Of a DNA stretch of 64,000 nucleotides, positions 17,726 to 28,207 are shown piece after piece; position 1 is the stretch's first letter; each line of letters opens with the position of its first letter. Position numbers and translations under genes: made by a program. The stretch is taken from the NCBI RefSeq assembly GCF_016735685.1, contig NZ_JAERRA010000002.1, forward strand, positions 558,001 to 622,000, written 5' to 3'. This DNA is from Piscinibacter lacus. Its GTDB lineage: Bacteria > Pseudomonadota > Gammaproteobacteria > Burkholderiales > Burkholderiaceae_C. The notes beneath the pieces are model-generated. The model saw only the letters and a program-made list of their open reading frames with translations. It ran no database searches and was not told the DNA's origin.

Positions 17726-18735
17726 CCTGTCCCTTCCGCTTGTTCGCGCGCAGCCTGCCGGCCCTGGGCCTGATGGCGCTGCTGTTCACGGCGCCGGCCG
17801 CCCATGCCACCGGCCCGCGGGGCCTGGCCCTCATCACCAACCAGGGCAGCCACGATGTCTCGGTGATCGACCTGGCCACGCTGCGCGTGCAGGCCACGGT
17901 GCCGGTGGGCCAGGGCCCGGCCGGCATTGCCGTCAGCGCGCAGGGCGACCGCGCCTACATCAGCAACCCGGGCAGCGACGAAGTCGTCGCGCTCGATCTT
18001 CGGACGCTGAAGGTCGCCGCCCGGGCCAAGGCCGGCGGGGGCGCGGTCGGCATCGCCGTCAGCCCCGACGGCGGCACCGTCTACCTGGCCGACTGGTTCG
18101 GCAACCGCCTGCTTGCCCTGGATGCGCAGACCCTGGCCGAGCGCTGGGCCCTGCCGCTGGGCCGCGCGCCGGCCGGCGTGGCGGTGCATCCGGACGGGCA
18201 CAGCGTCTACGTCGTCGAGCGCGACGAGGACCGGCTCAGCGTGATCGACCCGGCCACGCGCACGGTGCGGGCGCGCGCGGCGGTGGGCGCCCATCCCTTC
18301 GCGCTCACGCATGACGCGCCGCGCGAGCGGCTCTATGTGCTCAATGTCTACGGCGACAGCGTGAGCGTGCTCGACGCCCGCAGCCTGGCGCCCGTGGGCA
18401 CCGTGGCCGTCGGAAAGCGCCCCTACAGCGCGGCCCTGGCCGCCGGCGGGCGCCGGCTGTATGTGAGCAACCAGGGCAGCGACTCGGTCAGCGTGATCGA
18501 CCCGGACACGCTGCGCGTGATCGACACCCTGCCCGGCTTCGGCTACCCCGAGGGCGTGGCCGCCCAGGACGGGCAGGTGCTGGTCGTGAACTGGATGGAT
18601 GACAATGTTTCGGTGCTCGACGGATCCAGCGGCAAGACGCTTGCCACGCTGCCTGTCGGCAGCAATCCGCGCGGCTTCGGTGTCTTCATCGGCACGCCGC
18701 GCGCGCAGCCCGACCCCGGTTCCACCCCCAGGTGA
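17722..18735 (+). CDS. Exported YVTN-family beta-propeller protein
   Basis: A 337-residue protein with a signal peptide ending in AAHA and about seven repeats of the YVTN type, for example GLALITNQGSHDVSVIDLAT, RLYVSNQGSDSVSVIDPDTL and QVLVVNWMDDNVSVLDGSSG. These form one propeller blade each. It is similar in style to propellers encoded beside PQQ-dependent alcohol dehydrogenases. The start overlaps the kinase stop by 4 nt, and an exported SRPBCC protein follows 52 bp later. A ligand or enzymatic function is not evident. Confidence 0.85.
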   Translation: MTCPFRLFARSLPALGLMALLFTAPAAHATGPRGLALITNQGSHDVSVIDLATLRVQATVPVGQGPAGIAVSAQGDRAYISNPGSDEVVALDLRTLKVAARAKAGGGAVGIAVSPDGGTVYLADWFGNRLLALDAQTLAERWALPLGRAPAGVAVHPDGHSVYVVERDEDRLSVIDPATRTVRARAAVGAHPFALTHDAPRERLYVLNVYGDSVSVLDARSLAPVGTVAVGKRPYSAALAAGGRRLYVSNQGSDSVSVIDPDTLRVIDTLPGFGYPEGVAAQDGQVLVVNWMDDNVSVLDGSSGKTLATLPVGSNPRGFGVFIGTPRAQPDPGSTPR

Positions 18736-18787
18736 AGCAAGGCGCCGCACGAGCGTCCTTCCCCTTCCTTCCCTTCCAGGAGACACG

Positions 18788-19318
18788 ATGAGGTTTTCCC
18801 GCCGCCTGGCCTGCGCCGCTGTCGCGCTGGCCTTCGCGCCCACCTTCGCCGCGGCCCACGGCCCGACGCGCCAGAAGGCCAGCGAAGTCATCACCATCGA
18901 CGCCCCGCCGGCTGCCGTCTGGGCCCTGATCAAGGACTTCAGCGCGCTGAGCAAGTGGCACCCCGCCGTGGCCGAGAGCCCGGCGGACAAGGGCAACGAA
19001 GTCGGCTCGGTGCGCCAGCTCAAGCTGAAGAACGGCGGCGCGCTGACCGAGACGCTCGAAGGCTACAACGCCGAGAAGATGAGCTACAGCTACCGCGCCA
19101 AGGATGGTGGCGCGCTGCCGGTGACAAACTACACCTCGACCATCACCGTGATGGACGAGGGCGGCAAGGCCAAAGTGCAGTGGCGCGGCGCCTTCTACCG
19201 CGGCTACCCGAACAACGATCCGCCGCCGGACCAGAACGACGAAGCCGCGGTCAAGGCCATCACCGGCGTCTACCAGTCCGGCCTGCAGAACCTCAAGGCC
19301 CTGGCCGAGAAGAAGTGA
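18788..19318 (+). CDS. Exported SRPBCC-family protein (MxaD-like)
   Basis: A 176-residue protein with a signal peptide (MRFSRRLACAAVALAFAPTF, cleavage near AAAHG) and a START/SRPBCC ligand-binding fold: ITIDAPPAAVWALIKDFSAL with the usual KWHPAV turn, and a C-terminal long helix AVKAITGVYQSGLQNLKALA. MxaD of methanol oxidation gene clusters has the same architecture. AGGAG lies 7 nt before the ATG. A strong intrinsic terminator follows, closing the four-gene operon. Confidence 0.85.
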   Translation: MRFSRRLACAAVALAFAPTFAAAHGPTRQKASEVITIDAPPAAVWALIKDFSALSKWHPAVAESPADKGNEVGSVRQLKLKNGGALTETLEGYNAEKMSYSYRAKDGGALPVTNYTSTITVMDEGGKAKVQWRGAFYRGYPNNDPPPDQNDEAAVKAITGVYQSGLQNLKALAEKK

Positions 19319-19363
19319 TCCCGGCCCGCCGGCCCGCTGCGGCCGGCCCGGTCCGACCCCCCG

Positions 19364-19387
19364 GGGCTGCCGCTGGCAGCCCTTTTT
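19364..19387 (+). terminator. Intrinsic terminator of the two-component/propeller operon
   Basis: GGGCTGCC (19364-19371) and GGCAGCCC (19375-19382) form an 8-bp stem with a 3-base loop, followed at once by five T residues. This is a textbook rho-independent terminator 46 bp after the SRPBCC stop. Confidence 0.85.
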
Positions 19388-19493
19388 CATGGGCGTCATG
19401 AGCCCTCGGGCGCTGCGCGAGGGTGGCCGGGCGCACCGACCCGGCCGGGGCCAGGGCCTAGAGTCAAGGCCTCTTTCCCTTCCGGAGCACGGC

Positions 19494-19640
19494 ATGCTCG
19501 AAACCCTTGCGATCGTGCTTCTGCTGCTGTGGCTGCTGGGGCTGGTCAGCTCCACCACCCTCGGCGGCTTCATCCATGTGCTGCTGGTGCTGGCCCTGGC
19601 CGTGATCCTGCTGCGGGTGATCCGCGGGCAGAGGCTGTGA
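19494..19640 (+). CDS. Small lmo0937-type membrane protein
   Basis: A 48-residue protein made of two hydrophobic stretches, LETLAIVLLLLWLLGLVS and GGFIHVLLVLALAVILLRV, joined by STTLGG, and ending in a short basic tail RGQRL. Size and pattern match the lmo0937 family of tiny membrane proteins. GGAG lies about 8 nt before the ATG. The role is unknown; relatives are often associated with envelope stress genes, and a BON lipoprotein lies 0.3 kb away. Confidence 0.75.
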   Translation: MLETLAIVLLLLWLLGLVSSTTLGGFIHVLLVLALAVILLRVIRGQRL

Positions 19641-19665
19641 GCCGGGCCTGCCGGGTTGGCAGCCC

Positions 19666-19863
19666 GTGAGGACGCTGCGTGTGCTGGCCCTGCTGCTTTT
19701 GCTGGGTGGACTGCTCGGCCTGGTCGATCTGGGCTTCCATCCCCTGACCCTTTGGGCCTGGGTACCGCCTGGCGCGACCATCGGCCCCCTGCCCGCCTGG
19801 GCGAGCATCGGGGCCATCGTGATCGGGCACGGCCTGCAGATGATCGAGCCGGGCGGGGCGTGA
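19666..19863 (+). CDS. Small predicted membrane protein, unknown
   Basis: A GTG-started frame of 65 codons begins 25 bp after the previous small gene. It encodes an N-terminal hydrophobic segment VLALLLLLGGLLGLVDLGF, a Trp/Pro-containing turn, and a second hydrophobic segment ASIGAIVIGHGLQM. No family is recognised. The context of a small membrane-protein gene pair ending at a strong terminator supports it, but the start has no strong Shine-Dalgarno sequence. Confidence 0.5.
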   Translation: MRTLRVLALLLLLGGLLGLVDLGFHPLTLWAWVPPGATIGPLPAWASIGAIVIGHGLQMIEPGGA

Positions 19864-19879
19864 AACCCTCGCCGCCCCA

Positions 19880-19922
19880 GGCCGCAGGCCCCCGTGGACG
19901 GTGTCCGCGGGGGCCTGCGGCC
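19880..19922. terminator. Bidirectional hairpin between small membrane genes and BON gene
   Basis: GGCCGCAGGCCCCCG (19880-19894) pairs perfectly with CGGGGGCCTGCGGCC (19908-19922), a 15-bp stem with a 13-base loop. It lies between convergent genes, 17 bp after the plus-strand stop and 33 bp before the BON stop. U tracts are short, so it probably serves both directions through stem strength. Confidence 0.7.
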
Positions 19923-19954
19923 TTCTGGGATGCGCCGGGCCGCAGGCCCGGGGC

Positions 19955-20272
19955 TCAGGGGCGCACGATGACCTCGTTGCGCACCGACTTCACCCCCTCG
20001 ACCTTGCGGGTGAGCGACTCGGCCACGCTGCGTTCGTCCTGGCTCTTGGCAAAGCCCGACAGCATCACCGTGCCGTTGAGCGTCTCGACGTGGATGCTGG
20101 TGCCGGCCACGTCCTTGTTGTCAAGCAACCGCGCCTTGACGCTGGTGGTGATCGCCGTGTCGTCGACATAGGCGCCAACGGTCTGCTGGCCACGGCCGAC
20201 CGCGCAGCCCGCCAGGGCCGAGACGAGCAGGCCCAGGCCGAGCAGCCGGCCGGGAGAGAGGGAAGAGGTCAT
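19955..20272 (-). CDS. BON-domain lipoprotein
   Basis: A 105-residue protein with a lipoprotein signal ending in the lipobox LAGC (Cys22 or 23) and one BON domain: DDTAITTSVKARLLDNKDVA, then IHVETLNGTVMLSGFAKSQD and a closing VRNEVIVRP strand. BON proteins bind phospholipid at the outer membrane or periplasm and are often stress-induced (OsmY/DolP-like). AAGGA precedes the ATG. About 150 bp separate it from pit. Confidence 0.85.
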   Translation of the reverse strand: MTSSLSPGRLLGLGLLVSALAGCAVGRGQQTVGAYVDDTAITTSVKARLLDNKDVAGTSIHVETLNGTVMLSGFAKSQDERSVAESLTRKVEGVKSVRNEVIVRP

Positions 20273-20356
20273 GATGAAGGTCCTTGGGAGGGTCGGACCG
20301 CGCAGATCGCGGCCCGGAGCCCGGCCCCCGGCGGCTCAGGCGCATCGGGCGGTTCG

Positions 20357-20383
20357 GGCTTGCACCCCATGCTGGCGCAAGCC
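20357..20383. other. Hairpin downstream of pit
   Basis: GGCTTGC (20357-20363) and GCAAGCC (20377-20383) can pair around a 13-base loop, 40 bp beyond the pit stop. It has no U tract. It is the only notable structure in the 150-bp gap between the pit and BON genes and might help end the pit transcript. Confidence 0.3.
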
Positions 20384-20422
20384 GTCACGGCCGTCTGTTC
20401 GACAGGCCGCCCTGCGCCGGCC

Positions 20423-21433
20423 TCAGAAGACCAGGCGGCTGATGCCGTGGAAGAGCGCCGCGATCAGCGCCGCGGCCGGAATCGTCAAGGCCCAGGCCCA
20501 GACGACGGGGCCGGCCAGGCCCCGGCGCACGGCCGACATCCGCCGCGTCGAACCCGCGCCGACCAGGGCGCCGGTGATCGTGTGCGTGGTCGAGACCGGG
20601 ATGCCGAGGGCGGTGGCCACGAAGAGCGTGAGGGCCCCGCCGGCTTCGGCGCAGAAACCGTCGACCGGCTTGAGCCGGGTCAGGCGCTGGCCCATGGTCT
20701 TGACGATGCGCCAGCCGCCAAACATCGTGCCGGCCGCGATCGCGAGGTAGCAGCCGCCGATCGCCCAGCCGGGCGGCGAGGCATCGCTGCCGGCGGCGTG
20801 GCCGCTGGCGATCAGCAGCATCCAGAGGATGCCTATCGATTTCTGCGCATCGTTGCCGCCGTGGCCCAGGCTGTGGAGGCCGGCCGAGACGAGTTGCAGG
20901 CGGCGGAAGCCGCGGTCCGCCTTCAGCGGCGGCATGCCGCGGCAGATCCAGGCCACCGCCACCCTGAGCAGCGCGCCGAGCAGGAAGCCCAGCAAGGGCG
21001 AGAGGACGAGAAAGGCCAGGGTGAGGCCGATGCCGGTGGCGATCAGGGCCGATGGCCCGGCCTGGGCCAGCGCCGCACCGACGAGGCCGCCGATCAGCGC
21101 ATGCGAGCTTGAGGAGGGGATGCCGGAGAACCAGGTGATCAGGTTCCAGGCGATCGCACCGGCCAGCGCGCCGAACAGCACATGCTGGTCGACCAGACCG
21201 GGCTGCACGATGCCCTTGCCGACGGTCGCCGCCACCGCCAGGTGGAAGACGAAGATCGCGATGAAGTTGAAGAAGGCGGCGAAGACCACCGCATGCTGCG
21301 GCTTCAGCACCCCGGTGGAGACGACGGTGGCGATGGAATTCGCCACGTCGTGGAAGCCGTTCATGAAGCTGAAGCCCAGGGCCAGCAGGACCAGCAGCAC
21401 CAGCACCCAGAACCCGATCCCGACCTCCGCCAT
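20423..21433 (-). CDS. pit: Low-affinity inorganic phosphate transporter (PiT family)
   Basis: A 336-residue membrane permease with the two inverted PiT signature repeats: GFSFMNGFHDVANSIATVVS near residues 22-41 and GHGGNDAQKSIGI in the second half. Further conserved pieces are SGIPSSSSHALIGGL and IPVSTTHTITGALVG. It imports phosphate, usually as a metal-phosphate complex with proton symport. It starts 17 bp after the DUF47 gene, so the two form an orfA-pit-type operon. No cation or sulfate alternative is suggested by the motifs. Confidence 0.92.
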   Translation of the reverse strand: MAEVGIGFWVLVLLVLLALGFSFMNGFHDVANSIATVVSTGVLKPQHAVVFAAFFNFIAIFVFHLAVAATVGKGIVQPGLVDQHVLFGALAGAIAWNLITWFSGIPSSSSHALIGGLVGAALAQAGPSALIATGIGLTLAFLVLSPLLGFLLGALLRVAVAWICRGMPPLKADRGFRRLQLVSAGLHSLGHGGNDAQKSIGILWMLLIASGHAAGSDASPPGWAIGGCYLAIAAGTMFGGWRIVKTMGQRLTRLKPVDGFCAEAGGALTLFVATALGIPVSTTHTITGALVGAGSTRRMSAVRRGLAGPVVWAWALTIPAAALIAALFHGISRLVF

Positions 21434-21450
21434 GCCCGCCCCGGCCGCGC

Positions 21451-22098
21451 TCAGGAGTTTTCGAGGACGATGCCCTCGATCTGCTTGGCCACGTCCCGGC
21501 ACAGGTCGGTGATGGTTTCGAGCATCTCGTAGACGGCCTTCATCTTGATCAGCTCGCGCACGTCCTGCTCTTCGCGGAACAGTCGGCTCATGGCGGTGCG
21601 CATGACGCGATCGGCCTCGGCTTCGAGCTGGTCGATTTCCTTGCAGGTCTTGCGGGCCGCCTCCACCGCGGTGGGCTGGCTCAGCTTGGGCAGCAGGCTC
21701 ACGGCATGCTGCACGCGCTCGCAGCAGCGGGCCGAGAGCTGGCCGAGCTGCAGGGCCTCGCCGTTGATGCGGCGCACGTCGTAGAGGCTCATGGTCTCGG
21801 CGACGTCCTGCATCAGGTCCAGGATGTCGTCGAGGGCATTGATCAGGCGGTGGATCTGGTCGCGATCCAGCGGCGTGACGAAGGTGGTGTGCAGCAGGCG
21901 GATGACCTCGGCGGTCACGCGGTCGGCGTCCTGCTCGGCCTCGTCGACCAGGGCCGCCTGATGTTCGCGCTCGGTCAGGTTGCCATAGCCTTCGAGCATG
22001 CGCTGGAAGGCGCGCGCACCCGCCACGACATGGCCGCCCTGCTCGTTGAAGAGCTCGAAGAAATTCCCCTCGCGGGGCAGCAGCTTGCCGAAGACCAT
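21451..22098 (-). CDS. DUF47/PhoU-like protein paired with pit
   Basis: A 215-residue helical protein beginning MVFGKLLPREGNFFELFNEQ, the standard opening of DUF47 proteins. Acidic PhoU-like metal-binding helices follow (DEAEQDADRVTAEVIRLLH, LINALDDILDLMQDVAE). DUF47 proteins are thought to control or assist the PiT permease encoded beside them. No good Shine-Dalgarno sequence lies before the ATG. Upstream are an intrinsic terminator and a Pho-box-like site, an unusual layout for its own promoter. Confidence 0.9.
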   Translation of the reverse strand: MVFGKLLPREGNFFELFNEQGGHVVAGARAFQRMLEGYGNLTEREHQAALVDEAEQDADRVTAEVIRLLHTTFVTPLDRDQIHRLINALDDILDLMQDVAETMSLYDVRRINGEALQLGQLSARCCERVQHAVSLLPKLSQPTAVEAARKTCKEIDQLEAEADRVMRTAMSRLFREEQDVRELIKMKAVYEMLETITDLCRDVAKQIEGIVLENS

Positions 22099-22128
22099 GG
22101 ACGCCGTTCGATCGGGAGAGGGACACGC

Positions 22129-22152
22129 AAAAACGCCCCGTCAGGCGGGGCG
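22129..22152 (-). terminator. Intrinsic terminator on the minus strand between DUF486 and DUF47 genes
   Basis: On the minus strand CGCCCCG and CGGGGCG form a 7-bp stem with a 5-base loop, followed by five T residues. It would end the DUF486 mRNA. It also lies between the Pho-box-like element (22159-22176) and the DUF47 start (22098), so it would be transcribed in any pit mRNA that begins upstream of it. Confidence 0.85.
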
Positions 22153-22158
22153 CACGCA

Positions 22159-22176
22159 TTGTCACATTACTGTCAT
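22159..22176 (+). promoter_or_regulatory. Pho-box-like site before DUF47-pit
   Basis: TTGTCAC-ATTA-CTGTCAT on the plus strand matches the two 7-bp PhoB half-sites (CTGTCAT, CTGTCAY) at 13 of 14 positions, with the A/T-rich 4-base spacer. It is 61 bp from the DUF47 start but in the opposite orientation to that gene. By analogy with orfA-pit of Sinorhizobium meliloti, reported to be repressed by PhoB, a repressor role is possible. Confidence 0.6.
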
Positions 22177-22196
22177 GAAGACAGCCTGACAGGCGT

Positions 22197-22562
22197 TCAG
22201 GGCGATCGGAAGATGAAGTACACCGCGCCGACCATGCACAGGCCGGCCCAGAGGTAGTCGAGCTTCAGCGGCTCGCGCAAGTAAAAGACGGCGAAGGGCA
22301 CGAAGACCGACAGGGTGATCACCTCCTGCATGATCTTGAGCTGGCCGACGCTGAACTGCGTGGCGCCGATGCGGTTGGCCGGCACCATCAGCAGGTACTC
22401 GAAGAAGGCGATGCCCCAGCTCACCCCCACGGCCACGATCCAGGGCTTGCCGCCCAGGGTCTTGAGGTGGCCGTACCAGGCGAAGGTCATGAAGACATTG
22501 CTCAGCAGCAGCAGGCCGACGGTCTGCCAGGCCACCGGGAGCTGCTGCAGCGAGGCGAGCAT
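22197..22562 (-). CDS. DUF486-family membrane protein (DMT superfamily)
   Basis: A 121-residue protein with four hydrophobic segments. LLLLSNVFMTFAWYGHLKTL and SWGIAFFEYLLMVPANRIG match DUF486 (PF04342), a half-size drug/metabolite-transporter-like family. GGAG sits about 8 nt before the chosen ATG. The substrate is unknown. It lies 20 bp downstream of valS on the same strand and ends before a strong intrinsic terminator, so it may be the tail of the valS transcript. Confidence 0.85.
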   Translation of the reverse strand: MLASLQQLPVAWQTVGLLLLSNVFMTFAWYGHLKTLGGKPWIVAVGVSWGIAFFEYLLMVPANRIGATQFSVGQLKIMQEVITLSVFVPFAVFYLREPLKLDYLWAGLCMVGAVYFIFRSP

Positions 22563-22582
22563 GGGGCGCGTCTCCGTCGGGG

Positions 22583-25459
22583 TCAGGCCAGACGGGCGTG
22601 CTGGCCGCGCAGGCGGTCCAGGGTCTCGACGAAGCCGGCCAGGCGGGCGCGTTCCTGCTCGACCACGGCCGCGGGTGCGCGGGCCACGAAGCTCTCGTTG
22701 CCCAGCTTGGCCTCGGCCTTGACGATCTCGCCTTCGAGCCGGGCGATCTCCTTGGCCAGGCGGGCGCGTTCGGCCTCGACATCCACCTCGACATGCAGCG
22801 CGAAGCGCAGGCCGCCGCCCGGCTCCACGCCGACCGGCGCGGTGGCGGTGGCCGCCTCGAAGGCGGCCGGCTCGGCGATGCACTGCAGCGCCGACAGCTT
22901 GGCCAGGGCCTTGAGCAGCGGGCCGGCGGCTTCGGCAAAAGCCAGCGCAGCGGCCTCGCCATGCACCAGCAGGGGCACGCGTTCGGCCGGCGACAAGTTC
23001 ATCTCGCTGCGCAACTGGCGAGCCGCGCCGACCAGGCCCTTGAGCCGGGCGACCCAGGCATCGGCCGCGGCATCGACCTTCTCCAACTGGGCCTTGGGAT
23101 AGGCCGCGGTCACCAGGCTGGCGTCGGAGCCCGCCACCTTGCGGCCGGCCACCGGGGCCACGGCCTCCCAGAGCTCGGCAGTGATGAAGGGCGTGATCGG
23201 GTGCAGCAGGCGCAGCACCGTCTCCAGCACGCGGATCAGGGTGCGACGGGTGGCGCGCTGTTGCGCCGGATCACCGACCTGGATCTGCACCTTGGCAATC
23301 TCCAGGTACCAGTCACAGTACTCGTCCCAGACGAAGCCATAGAGCGACTGCGCGACGGTGTCGAGCCGGTAGTCGGCAAAACCCTGGGCCACCGCGGCCT
23401 CGCAGCGCTGCAGCTCGCCGACGATCCAGCGGTCGGCGGCGGAAAAGTCGAGGTAGCCGCCGGGCACGCATTCGCTGGCGCCATGCTCGGCCAGGCCGCA
23501 GTCCTGGCCCTCGCAATTCATCAGCACGAAGCGGCTGGCATTCCAGAGCTTGTTGCAGAAGTTGCGGTAGCCCTCGCAGCGCTTGCTGTCGAAATTGACC
23601 GAGCGGCCCAGCGTGGCCATGGCCGCGAAGGTTAAGCGCAGCGCATCGGCGCCGTAGGCCGGGATGCCCTCGGGGAATTCCTTCTCGGTGGCCTTGCGCA
23701 CCTTGGGTGCGGTCTCGGGCTTGCGCAGGCCCTGAGTGCGCTTGTCCAGCAACGGGGCCAGGGCGATGCCGCCGATCAGGTCCACCGGGTCCAGCACATT
23801 GCCCTCGGACTTGCTCATCTTCTTGCCCTGCGCATCGAGCACCAGGCCGTGGATGTAGACGTGCTTGAAGGGCACTTTGCCCTCGGGGCAGTCGGGCGTC
23901 CGGGTGAAGTGCTTGGTCATCATGATCATCCGGGCGACCCAGAAGAAGATGATGTCGTAGCCGGTCACCAGCACGCTGCTGGGCAGGAAGAGGTCCTGCT
24001 CGATCGTCTTGCCCGGCCAGCCCAGGGTGCTGAAAGGCACCAGGGCGGAGGAGAACCAGGTGTCGAGCACGTCCTCGTCACGCGTCAGCGGGCCGGTGCA
24101 GCCGGCGGCCTCGGCCTGGGCGCGGGCCTCGGCCTCGCTGCGGGCGACGAAAAGCTCACCGCCTGAGCCATACCAAGCCGGGATCTGGTGGCCCCACCAG
24201 AGCTGGCGGCTGATGCACCAGTCCTGGATGTTCTTCATCCACTGGTCGTAGGTGTTGACCCAGTTCTCCGGCACGAAGCGCACCTCGCCCGAGTCCACGG
24301 CGTCGATCGCGCCCTGGGCGATGCTCTTGCCCGTGTCGGGGGCGGGCTTCGTCATTGCGACGAACCACTGGTCGGTCAGCATGGGCTCGATGACCTGGCC
24401 GGTGCGGGCGCAGCGCGGCACCATCAGCTTGTGCTTCTTGGTCTCGACAAGCAGGCCTTCGGCATCGAGCTGGGCAACGATCTGCTTGCGTGCGGCGAAG
24501 CGGTCCAGGCCGTGGAAGGCCGCCGGCACGGCTGCACCTTCGGCATCGGTCACCCGGGCTTCCAGGTCGAAGATCGTCAGCATGGGCAGGCCATGCCGCA
24601 GGCCGACCTGGTAGTCGTTCGGGTCATGCGCGGGCGTGACCTTGACGACGCCGGTGCCGAAGTCCTTGTCCACATAGGCGTCGGCGATCACCGGCACGAG
24701 GCGGCCGGTGATCGGCAGGCGCACCTGCTGGCCGATCAGGTGGGCGTAGCGCGGGTCCTCGGGATGCACCATCGCGGCGGTGTCGCCCAGCATCGTCTCC
24801 GGCCGCGTGGTGGCGACCACCAGCGATTCCGTGCGGCCTTCGACCGGGTAGCGGATGTGCCAGAGGAAGCCGTCTTCCTCCTCGCTCTCGACCTCCAGGT
24901 CGGAGACGGCGGACTTCAGCACCGGGTCCCAGCTCACCAGGCGCTTGCCGCGGTAGATCAGGCCTTGCTCATGCAGGCGCACGAAGGCCTCGGTGACGGC
25001 CTCGGCGCGGGCCGCGTCCATGGTGAAGTACTCGCGCGACCAGTCCACGCTGGCGCCCATGCGGCGCATCTGCTGGGTGATGGTGGCGCCGCTCTGCGCC
25101 TTCCAGTCCCAGACCTTCTCCAGGAAACCGGCGCGGCCCAGATCGTGGCGGCTCACGCCCTGAGCCTGCAACTGCCGCTCCACCACGATCTGCGTGGCAA
25201 TGCCCGCATGGTCGGTGCCCGGCAGCCACAGGGTGTTGTGGCCGGCCATGCGGTGGAAGCGCGTGAGCGCATCCATGATGGTCTGGTTGAAGGCATGGCC
25301 CATGTGCAGCGTGCCGGTCACATTGGGCGGCGGCAACTGGATGCTGAAGCTGGGCCTGGCCGGGTCCAGGGTCGGCGTGTAGAGCTGCTGCTGCTCCCAG
25401 CGCGGGCCCCAGCGCTGCTCGATCGGGGCGGGTTCGAAGGACTTGGCAAGCTCGGTCAT
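22583..25459 (-). CDS. valS: Valyl-tRNA synthetase
   Basis: A 958-residue class I synthetase of normal ValRS length. The HIGH motif appears as [16 protein letters not shown] near residue 50 and KMSKS as [17 protein letters not shown]. The CP1 editing domain lies between them. The C-terminal arm is a helical coiled coil ([20 protein letters not shown]), characteristic of ValRS. It charges tRNA-Val. The start is Met at 25459, since upstream in-frame sequence is Pro/Arg-rich. It is divergent from uvrD. Confidence 0.96.
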   Translation of the reverse strand: MTELAKSFEPAPIEQRWGPRWEQQQLYTPTLDPARPSFSIQLPPPNVTGTLHMGHAFNQTIMDALTRFHRMAGHNTLWLPGTDHAGIATQIVVERQLQAQGVSRHDLGRAGFLEKVWDWKAQSGATITQQMRRMGASVDWSREYFTMDAARAEAVTEAFVRLHEQGLIYRGKRLVSWDPVLKSAVSDLEVESEEEDGFLWHIRYPVEGRTESLVVATTRPETMLGDTAAMVHPEDPRYAHLIGQQVRLPITGRLVPVIADAYVDKDFGTGVVKVTPAHDPNDYQVGLRHGLPMLTIFDLEARVTDAEGAAVPAAFHGLDRFAARKQIVAQLDAEGLLVETKKHKLMVPRCARTGQVIEPMLTDQWFVAMTKPAPDTGKSIAQGAIDAVDSGEVRFVPENWVNTYDQWMKNIQDWCISRQLWWGHQIPAWYGSGGELFVARSEAEARAQAEAAGCTGPLTRDEDVLDTWFSSALVPFSTLGWPGKTIEQDLFLPSSVLVTGYDIIFFWVARMIMMTKHFTRTPDCPEGKVPFKHVYIHGLVLDAQGKKMSKSEGNVLDPVDLIGGIALAPLLDKRTQGLRKPETAPKVRKATEKEFPEGIPAYGADALRLTFAAMATLGRSVNFDSKRCEGYRNFCNKLWNASRFVLMNCEGQDCGLAEHGASECVPGGYLDFSAADRWIVGELQRCEAAVAQGFADYRLDTVAQSLYGFVWDEYCDWYLEIAKVQIQVGDPAQQRATRRTLIRVLETVLRLLHPITPFITAELWEAVAPVAGRKVAGSDASLVTAAYPKAQLEKVDAAADAWVARLKGLVGAARQLRSEMNLSPAERVPLLVHGEAAALAFAEAAGPLLKALAKLSALQCIAEPAAFEAATATAPVGVEPGGGLRFALHVEVDVEAERARLAKEIARLEGEIVKAEAKLGNESFVARAPAAVVEQERARLAGFVETLDRLRGQHARLA

Positions 25460-25615
25460 GGGCGGGACGAAGGTCGCGGGGACCCTCGGGGCTCTCGGAA
25501 GATGAGGGGGCCGGCCGGAGCGCGGGCCCCGCGCGGGGGCCGGCGGCATCCGGCAGGCAAGCGGCGGATTTTAGGTGGCGGGGTTGCTCGCCCCGGCAGG
25601 GCGGCGGGGCCTTCC

Positions 25616-25621
25616 TAGAAT
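25616..25621 (+). promoter_or_regulatory. Putative -10 element of a leaderless uvrD transcript
   Basis: TAGAAT is followed by six bases and the uvrD ATG at 25628. A start 7 nt downstream would coincide with the ATG. No Shine-Dalgarno sequence and no clear -35 element are present in the 168-bp valS-uvrD divergent region. Confidence 0.5.
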
Positions 25622-25627
25622 CCCGCG

Positions 25628-28105
<2,478 letters not shown>

Positions 28106-28128
28106 GAAAGCGCCGGCCCCCCCAATGA

Positions 28129-28166
28129 AACAAGGGGCCGCACCCCGAAGGATGCGGCCCCTTGTT
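28129..28166. terminator. Hairpin terminator between convergent uvrD and phoX
   Basis: AACAAGGGGCCGCA (28129-28142) pairs perfectly with TGCGGCCCCTTGTT (28153-28166), a 14-bp stem with a 10-base loop. A-rich and T-rich ends on both arms make it a good bidirectional terminator. Confidence 0.8.
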
Positions 28167-28207
28167 GCAGCGCAGGCCGCAAGGGCCTGCCACCGCTCGG
28201 GCGTCGA

